43,950 nt of DNA from Candidatus Kaiserbacteria bacterium (GCA_023264445.1 JAHFMN010000001.1:133928-177877); one strand, 5' to 3'. Counted from the stretch's first letter, positions 31,150 through 39,114 are shown. A program made the numbers and translations. The notes: generated by a model not told the origin, from the sequence alone.

Positions 31150-31629
31150 CTAGGAAGCTAGTCTCTGTATCTCCTCTTGTGCGCTCCTGCGTGCGCTCCT
31201 GCGCTCAGCCGCTTTTTCTTGTTCAGCTTGCTGAAGCAGTCCTTCTATCGTCCCGCCCTTGGGGCTTTTATAAACGACGCACCCCAATGGATCAATCGTA
31301 ACGATGTAGCTAACGGCATGTGCTTGCGTCTGAAGCTTAATGAGCATTTCACGCACCGTTGTTTTCCTAAATCTCGTCCAGAAGAAGAGCAAGGGGTGAT
31401 ACCACCTTCCCTCGTGTTTCGCGACGAGATCCCCTCCCTGACTGAACAGGAATATCTGGCTGCACCATAAGAGAATGTACACATTCCCCTCCGAACAACC
31501 AGCGCTGAAATCAAGGATCTTGGTGTCAGCACGCGAGACAGTTGCGTTACGGAGCCCTTCATAGTCTTTCAGGTGTTCTTTAAGCCACGGAAACTGCTCG
31601 AACACTGCTTGCACATGATACTTGGACAT
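31150..31629 (-). CDS. Unknown 159-aa protein with structured leader
   Basis: Not recognised. Begins MSKYHVQAVFEQFPWLKEHL. The middle contains a hydrophobic beta-rich stretch (VYILLWCSQIFLFSQGGDLV) and WYHPLLFFWTRFRKTTV. The C-terminus is a charged helix (AEQEKAAERRSARRSAQEEI). The ATG at 31629 has AGGAG 6 nt upstream; the track start is 9 codons too early. It has a consensus promoter, a leader of about 95 nt with three hairpins, and its own terminator. It interrupts the usual frr-rseP-proS order. Confidence 0.72.
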   Translation of the reverse strand: MSKYHVQAVFEQFPWLKEHLKDYEGLRNATVSRADTKILDFSAGCSEGNVYILLWCSQIFLFSQGGDLVAKHEGRWYHPLLFFWTRFRKTTVREMLIKLQTQAHAVSYIVTIDPLGCVVYKSPKGGTIEGLLQQAEQEKAAERRSARRSAQEEIQRLAS

Positions 31630-31635
31630 AGCAAA

Positions 31636-31701
31636 CTCCTTTTGAGGAGAAGGCATCCCGCCTTCTTAGTACATTTCCGACCGTTCATCCCGAACGGTCG
31701 G
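31636..31701 (-). promoter_or_regulatory. Three-hairpin 5' leader with hidden ribosome site
   Basis: In mRNA order: CCGACCGTTC-GGGAT-GAACGGTCGG (31701-31677), AGAAGGC-GGGAT-GCCTTCT (31666-31648), then CTCCT-CAAA-AGGAG (31649-31636), whose 3' arm is the Shine-Dalgarno site. The first two loops are identical. The second and third hairpins share two bases and so compete slightly. It is likely a translational control element. Confidence 0.7.
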
Positions 31702-31730
31702 GCCTCGGTTTCAAACAGCAAACCAGAAAA

Positions 31731-31759
31731 ATAGTACTTTATTTTATATATAAAGTCAA
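31731..31759 (-). promoter_or_regulatory. Consensus promoter of the 159-aa gene
   Basis: TTGACT (31759-31754), 17-nt AT-rich spacer, TACTAT (31736-31731) on the minus strand. Start expected near 31724. Confidence 0.75.
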
Positions 31760-31766
31760 TACCTCA

Positions 31767-32861
31767 TTAGCCTACAATCTTGAAAATGTCGTGGGCAGTG
31801 ACCACGACCATGAGCAGGATGAGGAAGACGAAGCCGATGGCATTAATAGAGTGAGCGACGCTCGTTTTGATAGGACGGCGGATGATGCTTTCAATGATGA
31901 CGAAGAGGAGCCGACCCCCATCGAGCGCAGGGACGGGGATGAGATTGATGAGTGCGAGATTGATGGAAATGATGGCCATGATGGAGAAGAGATCGCCGAA
32001 GCCTTGTCCCGATGCCGCGCCGACGACGCCCGCGATGCCGACGGGACCTGCGACCTGCGAGAGGTCGGCCGAAAGCGTAAAGATGCCGTAGAAGAAATGT
32101 CCGAGTCCGACTGCGGTCATCTTGGTCATCTCCCAAGTGAGAATTGCACCTTCTGTAATTGCCGCTCCAAATGGAAGCGGCACGACGCCGATAGTGGCGA
32201 CTTCAACACCAAGCACCGCCCGCGTTAAGTCGGATGGAATGAGTCCCGTCTCAGGTCGAGCAGATAGCGTTTCTTCTTTCCCGCTTGCGTGCCGGACGGT
32301 AAGCATAATGGTGGCATTTCCCTTCCCCTTTGCGACGAATTCGGTAAATGCAGCCGGGTCCACGCCCGAGAACGCATAATGCCCATCCTCCGCAGAGAGG
32401 ATGGCGTCGCCTGGGACAAGTCCTGCATGAGCGGCTGGACTCCCAGGAAGTACATCCGCCACGGCGAGTGCGGCACTCTGCGCTACTGGGATCTCCTCTG
32501 GAGCAAGTGCGCGCGGCGTGCCAGCGATAAGCGCGCCGGTCACGAGCACATAGGCAAAGAGAAGATTCATCGCGACGCCGGCGACAAGCACGAATGCTTG
32601 CGCGAATCGGTTCTTGCTACTGAATGCACGGGAACCCTGTCCTTCCCCGTCTTCTCCATAAATCTTCACGAATCCGCCGAAGGGCAGCCAGTTGAGGGTG
32701 TAGGAAGTCTCACCCACTTTTGCGATGGTGAGCGCGCGAGGTGGATACCCGAGCCCGAATTCGTCTACGCGCATGCCAGTAAGCTTCGCGGCGACGAAAT
32801 GCCCGAACTCATGCACTACGATGAGCGCGACGATGACGACAATGAAAATCAGGACACTCAT
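31767..32861 (-). CDS. rseP: RseP-type site-2 membrane protease
   Basis: Intramembrane zinc protease (M50), 364 aa. The first helix has VVHEFGHFVAAKLTGM, with the HExxH zinc motif. A PDZ domain follows (VLPGSPAAHAGLVPGDAILS). The later helix has NLIPVPALDGGRLLFV, with the third zinc ligand Asp. Four membrane segments are expected. It starts 2 nt after frr, so the two are one operon. Cleaves regulatory membrane proteins or signal peptides in other bacteria; its substrate here is unknown. Confidence 0.93.
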   Translation of the reverse strand: MSVLIFIVVIVALIVVHEFGHFVAAKLTGMRVDEFGLGYPPRALTIAKVGETSYTLNWLPFGGFVKIYGEDGEGQGSRAFSSKNRFAQAFVLVAGVAMNLLFAYVLVTGALIAGTPRALAPEEIPVAQSAALAVADVLPGSPAAHAGLVPGDAILSAEDGHYAFSGVDPAAFTEFVAKGKGNATIMLTVRHASGKEETLSARPETGLIPSDLTRAVLGVEVATIGVVPLPFGAAITEGAILTWEMTKMTAVGLGHFFYGIFTLSADLSQVAGPVGIAGVVGAASGQGFGDLFSIMAIISINLALINLIPVPALDGGRLLFVIIESIIRRPIKTSVAHSINAIGFVFLILLMVVVTAHDIFKIVG

Positions 32862-32863
32862 TC

Positions 32864-33415
32864 CTATTGAGCTATCTCCTTCTCTTTTTTCTCGAGGACT
32901 GCCGCGAGCGCTTCATTGCCCGCGTCAATGAGCTTCTGCAATTCGACTTTCAAACGTGCGAACTCATCCTTTCCCATACCGCCGGCCTTTTCTGCGACCT
33001 CGAGCACCTTTAGAGCTTCGGTACGATGCGAACGCAATGTCACCTTCGCTTGTTCGGTCTTATCGCCAGCGATTTTTGAGAGCTGGATGCGCCGTTCGCT
33101 CGTAAGCTCGGGAAAGGATACACGCAGTCCCTGATCATCAGTTGCGACGCCCACACCGAGATCCGCTTCGGTGACACCTTTTTCAAGTGCCTTTAGAATA
33201 CTCATGTCCCACGGGATGATACGGAGGGTGCGTGCATCCTCAACCGAGATGGAAGCGAGCTCTCGTAGCGGCGTGCGTGCGCCGTATGCCTCGGGCTTCA
33301 CGCCATCAAGCAGAGAAGGCGTCGCACGTCCGGTACGGACTCCGGAGAGCTCACGAGCGAGCCACTCTTCAGTCTCTTTGATATCAGCCTTTAATTTTGA
33401 GAAATCGTACGCCAT
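32864..33415 (-). CDS. frr: Ribosome recycling factor
   Basis: Splits post-termination ribosomes with EF-G. 183 aa, the normal length. The sequence has ELSGVRTGRATPSLLDGV, DARTLRIIPWDMSILKALEKGV, VSFPELTSERRIQLSKIA and a C-terminal helical bundle. The ATG is 6 nt after TGg-TATAAT, a textbook example of the leaderless pattern seen in this window. Confidence 0.96.
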   Translation of the reverse strand: MAYDFSKLKADIKETEEWLARELSGVRTGRATPSLLDGVKPEAYGARTPLRELASISVEDARTLRIIPWDMSILKALEKGVTEADLGVGVATDDQGLRVSFPELTSERRIQLSKIAGDKTEQAKVTLRSHRTEALKVLEVAEKAGGMGKDEFARLKVELQKLIDAGNEALAAVLEKKEKEIAQ

Positions 33416-33421
33416 CAGCTG

Positions 33422-33427
33422 ATTATA
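33422..33427 (-). promoter_or_regulatory. Extended -10 of frr-rseP
   Basis: TGgTATAAT on the minus strand, 6 nt before the frr ATG. Confidence 0.65.
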
Positions 33428-33433
33428 CCAAAC

Positions 33434-34120
33434 TCAGACTAAACCTTTGGGGGTGACGAGAGACAGATGCTCCAAGATCATCCGCAAGGGCGCGCTTCGG
33501 TCGTACAGGTAGCCCCGCAGGGTTGCGATGTCTGAAAGCAATTCAGCGGCAGCTTTATTTTTATCCTTTTTCATCGCGGCATACGCCGTCGCCTCGATGC
33601 CATTTACGATGGCGACCGCCTCATCGCGGAGCTCCCGCCGCTCTTCTTCGTCTTTCCCGCTCGTGAGCTTCTTGATGAGTGCACTGCGCTTCTCTTTGCT
33701 CGCTTTTAGAAATGCTTCTGCTGGATTGAGTTCCTGCTTGCTGCTTCTGCCTTCTTGTTCCAATACCTGCACTCGAGAACGCAGTGTGGGCAGGAGCCCA
33801 CCAAGCGACGGTAATACTAAAAATAAGTAGGCACCCTTTGGCGGCTCTTCAAAAACCTTGAGCAATGCATTCTGCGCTTCGTGATACGCGCGACTCGCCG
33901 CGATGATGACCACCTTATGCTCGCCCACAAACGGCGCACCGGCGGCAAGGTCTGCGACCTGCCGCGCGTCTTCCACTGACAGAAGTCCGTATCGCCGTGT
34001 CACGATATCTGGATTTGCTTTCACATCCATCCCGAGATTTTCCTTCACCCACGCGAGCACAGTCGCGATTCCCTTTTCTTCCTCCGCTTCTATAACAAAC
34101 GCGTGGTGCTGTCTTTTCAT
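33434..34120 (-). CDS. holB: DNA polymerase III delta'-like subunit
   Basis: 228 aa, shorter than delta' of E. coli (334). It shows the AAA+ sensor region of clamp-loader subunits: LLSVEDARQVADLAAGAPFVGEHKVVIIAASRAYHEAQNALLKVFEEPP and FLVLPSLGGLLPTLRSR. No P-loop is present, as expected for delta'. Its ATG overlaps the mreB2 stop (ATGA), so it is translationally coupled to a cell-shape gene, a curious pairing. Confidence 0.8.
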   Translation of the reverse strand: MKRQHHAFVIEAEEEKGIATVLAWVKENLGMDVKANPDIVTRRYGLLSVEDARQVADLAAGAPFVGEHKVVIIAASRAYHEAQNALLKVFEEPPKGAYLFLVLPSLGGLLPTLRSRVQVLEQEGRSSKQELNPAEAFLKASKEKRSALIKKLTSGKDEEERRELRDEAVAIVNGIEATAYAAMKKDKNKAAAELLSDIATLRGYLYDRSAPLRMILEHLSLVTPKGLV

Positions 34121-35142
34121 TGCTTCGCAATGATGCTCTTCTGATAGGTATCCAAATGCTTCAGTGCGATGCCGGTACCGCGCGCGACGCAGTAGTACGG
34201 GTCGTTCGCGAGCTTAGCAGTAACACCGGTGCGACGGTAGACGAGCTCAGGCATCTGTCGGAGTTGGGAAGAGCCGCCAGTGAGGATGATGCCGTTGTCG
34301 ATGATGTCGGCAGCAAGCTCGGGCGGAGTGTCCTGGAGCACTTTGCGGATCGCCTGCGTCATCTCGCGTAGCTCACGCGCCATCGCGGTGACGAGATCGT
34401 TCGTTGAGAGATCAACCGTGCGCGGGAGCCCGCTCATAAGATCACGCCCCTTGACTGGGAGTGTGAGCTCTTCATTAATCGGGACCGCGGCACCGATCTT
34501 TATTTTTATTTCTTCCGCAGTCTTGTCGCCGACAGCGAGATTGTGCTGCTTCTTGATGTAGTCCACGATGGCACGATCGAGGCGGTCGCCCGCGCACTTC
34601 ACACTCGTTGAGGCGACGATACCGCCAAGAGAAATCACGGCAACGTCTATGGTGCCGCCGCCGATATCCGCAATCATGCACCCCATCGGCTCGTGAATGG
34701 GAATGCCGGCACCGATGGCTGCGAGTATCGGCTCTTTGACCACGTACGCATTCTTTGCACCGGCCTTAAGTGCGGCCTCGATGACGGCACGCTTCTCGGT
34801 GGAGGACACCCCCGCAGGGACGGAGACGAGCACGGTCGGCTTGAAAGGATTTCGACCGAGCGCTTTTTTCATAAAATAACGAAGCATCGCCTCGGTGATG
34901 CGGTAGTCCGCGATGACGCCGTCCTTCATCGGGCGATACGCCCGGATGTCGTCCGGCGTACGACCGATCATCTTCTTCGCCTCCGCACCAATGGCGAGAA
35001 TCTTATTACCGCCCTTTTTGCCGTGCTCCTTGCCGACCGCGACGACCGATGGCTCATTGATGACAACCCCCTTGCCGGGCACGAAGACCAGCACATTGGT
35101 CGTTCCGAGGTCAATGCCGAGCTTGGGAGAAAAGAAGGACAT
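34117..35142 (-). CDS. mreB: Actin-like cell-shape protein MreB (copy 2)
   Basis: 341 aa. Phosphate and adenosine motifs LGIDLGTTNVLVFVPGKG, MIADIGGGTIDVAVISLGG and GIILTGGSSQLRQMPELVYRRTG. It is clearly diverged from copy 1 and has an insertion (KEHGKKGGNK) after the first strand pair. I use the ATG at 35142 (MSFFSPKLGID), 7 nt after TACTAT, not the track start 12 codons upstream. Diverges from murA. Confidence 0.94.
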   Translation of the reverse strand: MSFFSPKLGIDLGTTNVLVFVPGKGVVINEPSVVAVGKEHGKKGGNKILAIGAEAKKMIGRTPDDIRAYRPMKDGVIADYRITEAMLRYFMKKALGRNPFKPTVLVSVPAGVSSTEKRAVIEAALKAGAKNAYVVKEPILAAIGAGIPIHEPMGCMIADIGGGTIDVAVISLGGIVASTSVKCAGDRLDRAIVDYIKKQHNLAVGDKTAEEIKIKIGAAVPINEELTLPVKGRDLMSGLPRTVDLSTNDLVTAMARELREMTQAIRKVLQDTPPELAADIIDNGIILTGGSSQLRQMPELVYRRTGVTAKLANDPYYCVARGTGIALKHLDTYQKSIIAKQ

Positions 35143-35149
35143 TGCCACC

Positions 35150-35155
35150 ATAGTA
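35150..35155 (-). promoter_or_regulatory. -10 of mreB2
   Basis: TACTAT on the minus strand, 7 nt before the mreB2 ATG. Confidence 0.5.
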
Positions 35156-35195
35156 GCGCGTCGTCGTACACAGGGCAAAAGCCCGCGGCTGGTGG

Positions 35196-35201
35196 TACGA
35201 T
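35196..35201 (+). promoter_or_regulatory. Extended -10 of murA
   Basis: TGgTACGAT, 6 nt before the ATG at 35208. This spacing favours the first ATG over the one at 35220. Confidence 0.55.
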
Positions 35202-35207
35202 GACGCT

Positions 35208-36512
35208 ATGCAAGGAGAGATGAATTTCATCATCGAGGGCGATCGGCGCCTCTCCGGAACGGTCGAGACGAGCCGTTCCAAAAACGGCGCCGTTGCCCTT
35301 CTCGCCGCTTCCCTTCTGAACGCGGGGAAAACGACGCTCGAACGCGTGCCAAAAATAGAGGAAGTCAATCGTCTTATTGAAGTGCTGCGTTCTATCGGCG
35401 TATCGGTAGACTGGCAGGGGTCGAATGTCGTCCTGCAGCCGCCCAAACATCTCTCGCTTGAAAAAATCGATCGCATCGCGGCGACAAAAACGCGCAGCAT
35501 CCTCATGTTCATCGGCCCTCTGCTCCATCTCTTCAAGGAATTTGAGCTGCCGCAATCAGGCGGATGCACGCTTGGATTGCGCTCCGTGCGCCCGCATCTG
35601 ATGGCGCTTGAGAAATTCGGCGTCATGATAGAGGCGCGCTCCGAAAGCTACCACATTTCTCATACCGCGCTCGCACCGGCCGAGGTCGTCTTGTATGAGT
35701 CGAGCGATACTGCGACCATCAATGCGCTTCTTGCGGCCGCGCGCGCTCCCGGAACCTCGGTCATCAAATACGCATCAGCAAACTATCAGGTGCAGGAAGT
35801 CTGCGGCTTCTTGCGCGCGCTCGGCGTCTCCGTGGATGGCATCGGTTCGACGACGCTCACCATCACCGGCATCGCGCAGATCGATACGACCGTTTCTTAT
35901 AGCGTGGCGCAGGATCCCACTGACGCCATGTTCTTCATTTCGGCCGCCGTGACAACCAACTCATCCATCACGATTACCGCTGCGCCTATAGAATTCCTTG
36001 AAGTGGAACTTCTGCTTCTTGGAAAGATGGGACTTATGTTCTCGCTTTCTAAATCCCGCACGTCCGAAAATGGCATCACGAAGCTCGTCGATATAGAACT
36101 TCATGCATCGGAACTCACTGCCTTCCCTGAAAAGATTCATGCACGCCCCTACCCTGGCCTCAATATAGATAATCTTCCCTTCTTCGCCGTTATCGCGACG
36201 CAGGCGAAAGGTACGACGCTCATTCACGACTGGGTCTATGAAAAACGCGCCATCTATTACACCGAGCTTGACCGTCTGGGAGCGCGGACGACGCTCCACG
36301 ACCCACACCGCATTTCGATAGAAGGGCCGACGCACCTCAAGGCCGCTGAAGTCATCTGCCCGCCTGCGCTTCGCCCCGCAACTATCATCCTCGTCGCCAT
36401 GCTCGGTGCGAAAGGCCGCTCCACGCTCCGGAATGTCTACAGTATCAACCGCGGATATGAAGATCTCGTCGCTCGCCTACGAGCGCTTGGTGCATCCATT
36501 GAAGCGACATGA
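35208..36512 (+). CDS. murA: UDP-GlcNAc 1-carboxyvinyltransferase
   Basis: First committed step of peptidoglycan synthesis: adds enolpyruvate from PEP to UDP-GlcNAc. 434 aa, normal length. Motifs include TVETSRSKNGAVALLAASLL, the active-site Cys in LPQSGGCTLGLRSVRPH, YPGLNIDNLPFFAVIATQAKGTTLIHDWVYEKR and INRGYEDLVARLRALGA. Cys at the fosfomycin-reactive position suggests sensitivity to that drug class. An alternative ATG at 35220 has a purine-rich AAGGAGAG only 2 nt away, too close to serve. The next gene overlaps by 4 nt. Confidence 0.95.
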   Translation: MQGEMNFIIEGDRRLSGTVETSRSKNGAVALLAASLLNAGKTTLERVPKIEEVNRLIEVLRSIGVSVDWQGSNVVLQPPKHLSLEKIDRIAATKTRSILMFIGPLLHLFKEFELPQSGGCTLGLRSVRPHLMALEKFGVMIEARSESYHISHTALAPAEVVLYESSDTATINALLAAARAPGTSVIKYASANYQVQEVCGFLRALGVSVDGIGSTTLTITGIAQIDTTVSYSVAQDPTDAMFFISAAVTTNSSITITAAPIEFLEVELLLLGKMGLMFSLSKSRTSENGITKLVDIELHASELTAFPEKIHARPYPGLNIDNLPFFAVIATQAKGTTLIHDWVYEKRAIYYTELDRLGARTTLHDPHRISIEGPTHLKAAEVICPPALRPATIILVAMLGAKGRSTLRNVYSINRGYEDLVARLRALGASIEAT

Positions 36513-36802
36513 AATCCATCGGCGACATTCTCCCTGATATCAAGAAAAAAGCGGCAGAAGCGCCGAAAGGGAGAAAGCGTCAGACCGAACGCGGCGAATT
36601 GATGCGCTTTTTCCAGCGGCACCTGAACTATTCGCGCAAACAAGACGGGCTCGCGCCCATGACGATGGCACATCTCGGGACAGTCCTGGAAAAAATACCC
36701 ACGCAGGATTTGTATTACCTCAAGAGCGTCTGCAGCCAAGCAAAAAACTTCGGTAAAAAATTCTGGTGGGAGCTCGATCCGACCAAGCATCCTCAGCGCT
36801 AA
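36509..36802 (+). CDS. Unknown small protein coupled to murA
   Basis: 97 aa. Not recognised. Very basic N-terminus (DIKKKAAEAPKGRKRQTERGE), then helices (MRFFQRHLNYSRKQDG ... LYYLKSVCSQAKNFGKKFWWELDP). The ATGA overlap with murA indicates co-translation. The C-terminal 'KNFGKKFWWEL' resembles other short CPR proteins I have seen but has no assigned function. It could be a nucleic-acid-binding protein. Confidence 0.6.
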   Translation: MKSIGDILPDIKKKAAEAPKGRKRQTERGELMRFFQRHLNYSRKQDGLAPMTMAHLGTVLEKIPTQDLYYLKSVCSQAKNFGKKFWWELDPTKHPQR

Positions 36803-36809
36803 AACGTGC

Positions 36810-36815
36810 TATACT
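36810..36815 (+). promoter_or_regulatory. Extended -10 of def-fmt
   Basis: TGcTATACT, 7 nt before the def ATG. Confidence 0.65.
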
Positions 36816-36822
36816 AGAGCAC

Positions 36823-37359
36823 ATGAAAGAAATCGTGCAAGATGGCGCGCTGGTGTTGCGCGAGATTGCAGAGCCGGTGCCAGAGAAGCTTTTCGGTTCT
36901 GCCGAGCTCTTGCAGCTCATTAAGAATATGGAGAAAGCCCTCGACAAGGAAATCGAGGGCGTCGCGCTTGCTGCGCCGCAAATCGGCGTGTCCTATCGCC
37001 TATTCATCGTCCGGAAGGACCGCACCCTACCGCCAGTGAGCGTTCCGGAAGGTGCACCACTTCCCCCACCGCCTCCTACTGAAATCGAGCTGTACATCAA
37101 TCCTGAAATCATAAAGACCTCCCGCAAGCGCGCAAAGGTGGACGAAGGATGCCTCTCGGTGCGCGGTGTCTACGGCACGACGAACCGGCATGAGCGCGTG
37201 ACGATCCGCGCGAAGCGCATGGATGGCACGACATTTGAGCGCGGCGGCGGGGGCATCATGGCGCAGATATTCGAGCATGAAATGGACCACCTGAATGGTA
37301 TCCTCTTTATCGACCACGCGGAGCATCTCATCCACATTCAGCATGCACCAACCGCATAA
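36823..37359 (+). CDS. def: Peptide deformylase
   Basis: Removes the formyl group from new proteins. 178 aa. Motif 1 reads EGVALAAPQIG (family GxGLAAxQ, with Ala for the second Gly). Motif 2 is DEGCLSVRG with the metal-binding Cys, and motif 3 FEHEMDHLNG has both His ligands. A proline-rich insertion (EGAPLPPPPPTEIE) interrupts the middle strand pair. The start at 36823 (MKEIVQDGALVLR) follows TATACT; the track start is 19 codons too early. fmt overlaps the 3' end by 17 nt. Confidence 0.93.
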   Translation: MKEIVQDGALVLREIAEPVPEKLFGSAELLQLIKNMEKALDKEIEGVALAAPQIGVSYRLFIVRKDRTLPPVSVPEGAPLPPPPPTEIELYINPEIIKTSRKRAKVDEGCLSVRGVYGTTNRHERVTIRAKRMDGTTFERGGGGIMAQIFEHEMDHLNGILFIDHAEHLIHIQHAPTA

Positions 37360-38167
37360 ATTCGCATTTTTCGGTACGCCGAAGGTCGCGAGCGATACGC
37401 TCGAGATACTCATCGAGCGTGGCTTCACTCCCTCGCTCGTCGTGACATCTCCGGATGCGCCGCAAGGCCGCGGCCTTGCGCTCACTCCCTCGCCGACGAA
37501 ATCACTCGCACTTGCGCACAATCTCCCTCTACTGACGCCCCCGGCGCTTGACGCCGATGCTATCGCCGCCATTCGTGCATGCGGATGCGATTACGCCATC
37601 GTCGTCGCCTACGGCAAGATATTTCCTGAAGAACTCATCACTGCATTCCCACTCGGCGTATTAAATGTGCATTATTCCCTTCTGCCGAAATATCGGGGCG
37701 CAACACCGCTTGAGGCGGCGCTCCTTGCAGGCGAACGAGAGACAGGGGTAACCGTCCAGAAGATGGTAAAAGAGCTCGATGCAGGCGACATCATCGCGCA
37801 GGCCGCACTAGATATCACTCCAGAAGAGACTGCGCGCGAGCTACGCCCGCGCCTTATTTTGCTCGGAGCAAATCTGCTTGCTGACACGCTCCCCGCCTAT
37901 CTCTCAGGCACCATTACACCGGCACCTCAGAACCCCGCTAATGTTTCGCATGCGAGGAAATTAAAGAAAGAAGACGGACTTCTCTCACTTGGTGCTCCCG
38001 CCGAAGAAAACTGGAATAAATATCGCGCCTATGCCGACTCTATCGGCACCTACTTTTTTGAAAACGGAAAACGTATGAAGATAACCGAGGCATCGTTTGC
38101 AAACGGAAAGTTCATCATCGAGCGCGTCATTCCCGAAGGCAAACGCGAGATGGCGTATAGCGCTTAG
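37343..38167 (+). CDS. fmt: Methionyl-tRNA formyltransferase
   Basis: Formylates initiator Met-tRNA, the partner reaction of Def. 274 aa, slightly short (E. coli 315). It starts MHQPHKFAFFGTPKVASDTLE and has SPDAPQGRG, the catalytic NVHYSLLPKYRGATPLEAALLAGERETGVTVQKMVKELDAGDII and the C-terminal OB-like part. The ATG lies inside the def 3' end, so the pair is coupled. It converges on hpf with a 4-nt overlap of stop codons. Confidence 0.95.
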   Translation: MHQPHKFAFFGTPKVASDTLEILIERGFTPSLVVTSPDAPQGRGLALTPSPTKSLALAHNLPLLTPPALDADAIAAIRACGCDYAIVVAYGKIFPEELITAFPLGVLNVHYSLLPKYRGATPLEAALLAGERETGVTVQKMVKELDAGDIIAQAALDITPEETARELRPRLILLGANLLADTLPAYLSGTITPAPQNPANVSHARKLKKEDGLLSLGAPAEENWNKYRAYADSIGTYFFENGKRMKITEASFANGKFIIERVIPEGKREMAYSA

Positions 38168-38529
38168 CGCCCGAAGCGCAGCATATTCTTCAGAGCGCGG
38201 CCGCCGCGCTTGAAAAGATGTTCTGATTTGCCGCGGGCACGGCGTATTTCTTTCTCCAATTCACTGCGCACGCGGTCTGCGGCGCTCTCCGGCGTCGGCT
38301 TCACTGCTTCGGCATGGAACACCTCTCCGAGCACCGAGAGATTTGCTACCATCCGGCACGGCTCGGATGAGCGCCCCTCCGCCGGAGCGTGTTCTACATC
38401 CACCAAAAGAAGGGCGGAGGTGGCATCATCCCCCAGAAGGCGTTCTATCGGCGCGAGCTTCTCTTCCACTGCTTGTGCCGAAGCCGGCGCGAGGTCTTCA
38501 TAATGAGTTGTTTGTAGAGTAATGCGCAT
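38164..38529 (-). CDS. hpf: Ribosome hibernation-promoting factor family
   Basis: 121 aa, HPF/RaiA (sigma-54 modulation) fold: MRITLQTTHYEDLAPASAQAVEEKLAPIERLL, then VDVEHAPAEGR and a basic helix ending KSEHLFKRGGRALKNMLRFGR. Short form, with no C-terminal dimerisation domain. Binds the ribosome decoding centre in stationary phase. A weak TAGCTT box lies 7 nt before the ATG at 38529. Lies 10 nt after the DUF167 gene. Confidence 0.85.
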   Translation of the reverse strand: MRITLQTTHYEDLAPASAQAVEEKLAPIERLLGDDATSALLLVDVEHAPAEGRSSEPCRMVANLSVLGEVFHAEAVKPTPESAADRVRSELEKEIRRARGKSEHLFKRGGRALKNMLRFGR

Positions 38530-38539
38530 ATGCATGAAG

Positions 38540-38761
38540 CTAGTTGCTAATACTTACCATTTTAGCGCGGGAATGGTGCCCTGTCAGTATGCGCACCTTC
38601 CCAAGCGGCACGTTGAATCGTCCTGCGATAATCTCGCGCACACGCTGATTCGCTCGATTCCCGCTCGCGGGCTCTTTGACCGAAATCATGAGCGTCTCCT
38701 CTCCCTTCTCTTCCACCTTCTCGCGCTTGGCGCTCGGCGCAACAATTACCTTTATATACAT
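38540..38761 (-). CDS. DUF167/YggU-family protein
   Basis: 73 aa. It starts MYIKVIVAPSAKREKVEEKG and contains the conserved VKEPASGNRANQRVREIIAGRF and the RILTGHHSRAKMVSI strand typical of the YggU (DUF167) fold. Function is unknown in all bacteria. It is probably co-transcribed with hpf downstream. No clear promoter was found; a long palindrome lies 42 nt upstream. Confidence 0.88.
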   Translation of the reverse strand: MYIKVIVAPSAKREKVEEKGEETLMISVKEPASGNRANQRVREIIAGRFNVPLGKVRILTGHHSRAKMVSISN

Positions 38762-38802
38762 GTTTTGCTTGTCAGATTTTCGCTCGTCGTTCTTTATCGT
38801 CG

Positions 38803-38848
38803 CAACTGTATCAATTTTGAACCTATAGGTTCAAAATTGATACAGTTG
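38803..38848. repeat. 46-bp perfect palindrome, copy 3
   Basis: Its 38-bp core matches copy 1 exactly (arm TGTATCAATTTTGAACCTA), with different but still complementary outer bases (CAAC/GTTG against GCAA/TTGC). It lies 8 nt after the glutaredoxin stop. A T5 tract follows only on the plus strand, where there is no gene. Confidence 0.9.
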
Positions 38849-38856
38849 ATTTTTGC

Positions 38857-39102
38857 TTATGGTGAAGAGTGGACATAGTGCTCGCGTAGGTATGCGGCTA
38901 TATCTTCTGACTCATACATCTCAGTATTCCGATCAGCATCGACGAGATAGGGCACTTGGCGCTTCCCTCCTCGTGCAACAAGCTCCGCTGCAACCGTTGA
39001 ATCAGCAATATTCTTTTCTTCAAACGAGATGCTGAGCTCTTTTGCCGTATCGAGTACTTTGCGACAATGAAAGCATCCAGTCTTTACATACAAAATGAGC
39101 AT
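38857..39102 (-). CDS. Glutaredoxin-like thiol-disulfide protein
   Basis: 81 aa, one thioredoxin-fold domain. The active site is CFHC in LYVKTGCFHCRKVLDTAKEL. The cis-proline region is KRQVPYLVD and the C-terminal helix is YESEDIAAYLREHY. Likely reduces disulfides with glutathione or another small thiol. The ATG is 6 nt after TGc-TATACT. Confidence 0.92.
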   Translation of the reverse strand: MLILYVKTGCFHCRKVLDTAKELSISFEEKNIADSTVAAELVARGGKRQVPYLVDADRNTEMYESEDIAAYLREHYVHSSP

Positions 39103-39108
39103 TGGAAA

Positions 39109-39114
39109 AGTATA
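39109..39114 (-). promoter_or_regulatory. Extended -10 of the glutaredoxin gene
   Basis: TGcTATACT on the minus strand, 6 nt before the ATG. Confidence 0.65.
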
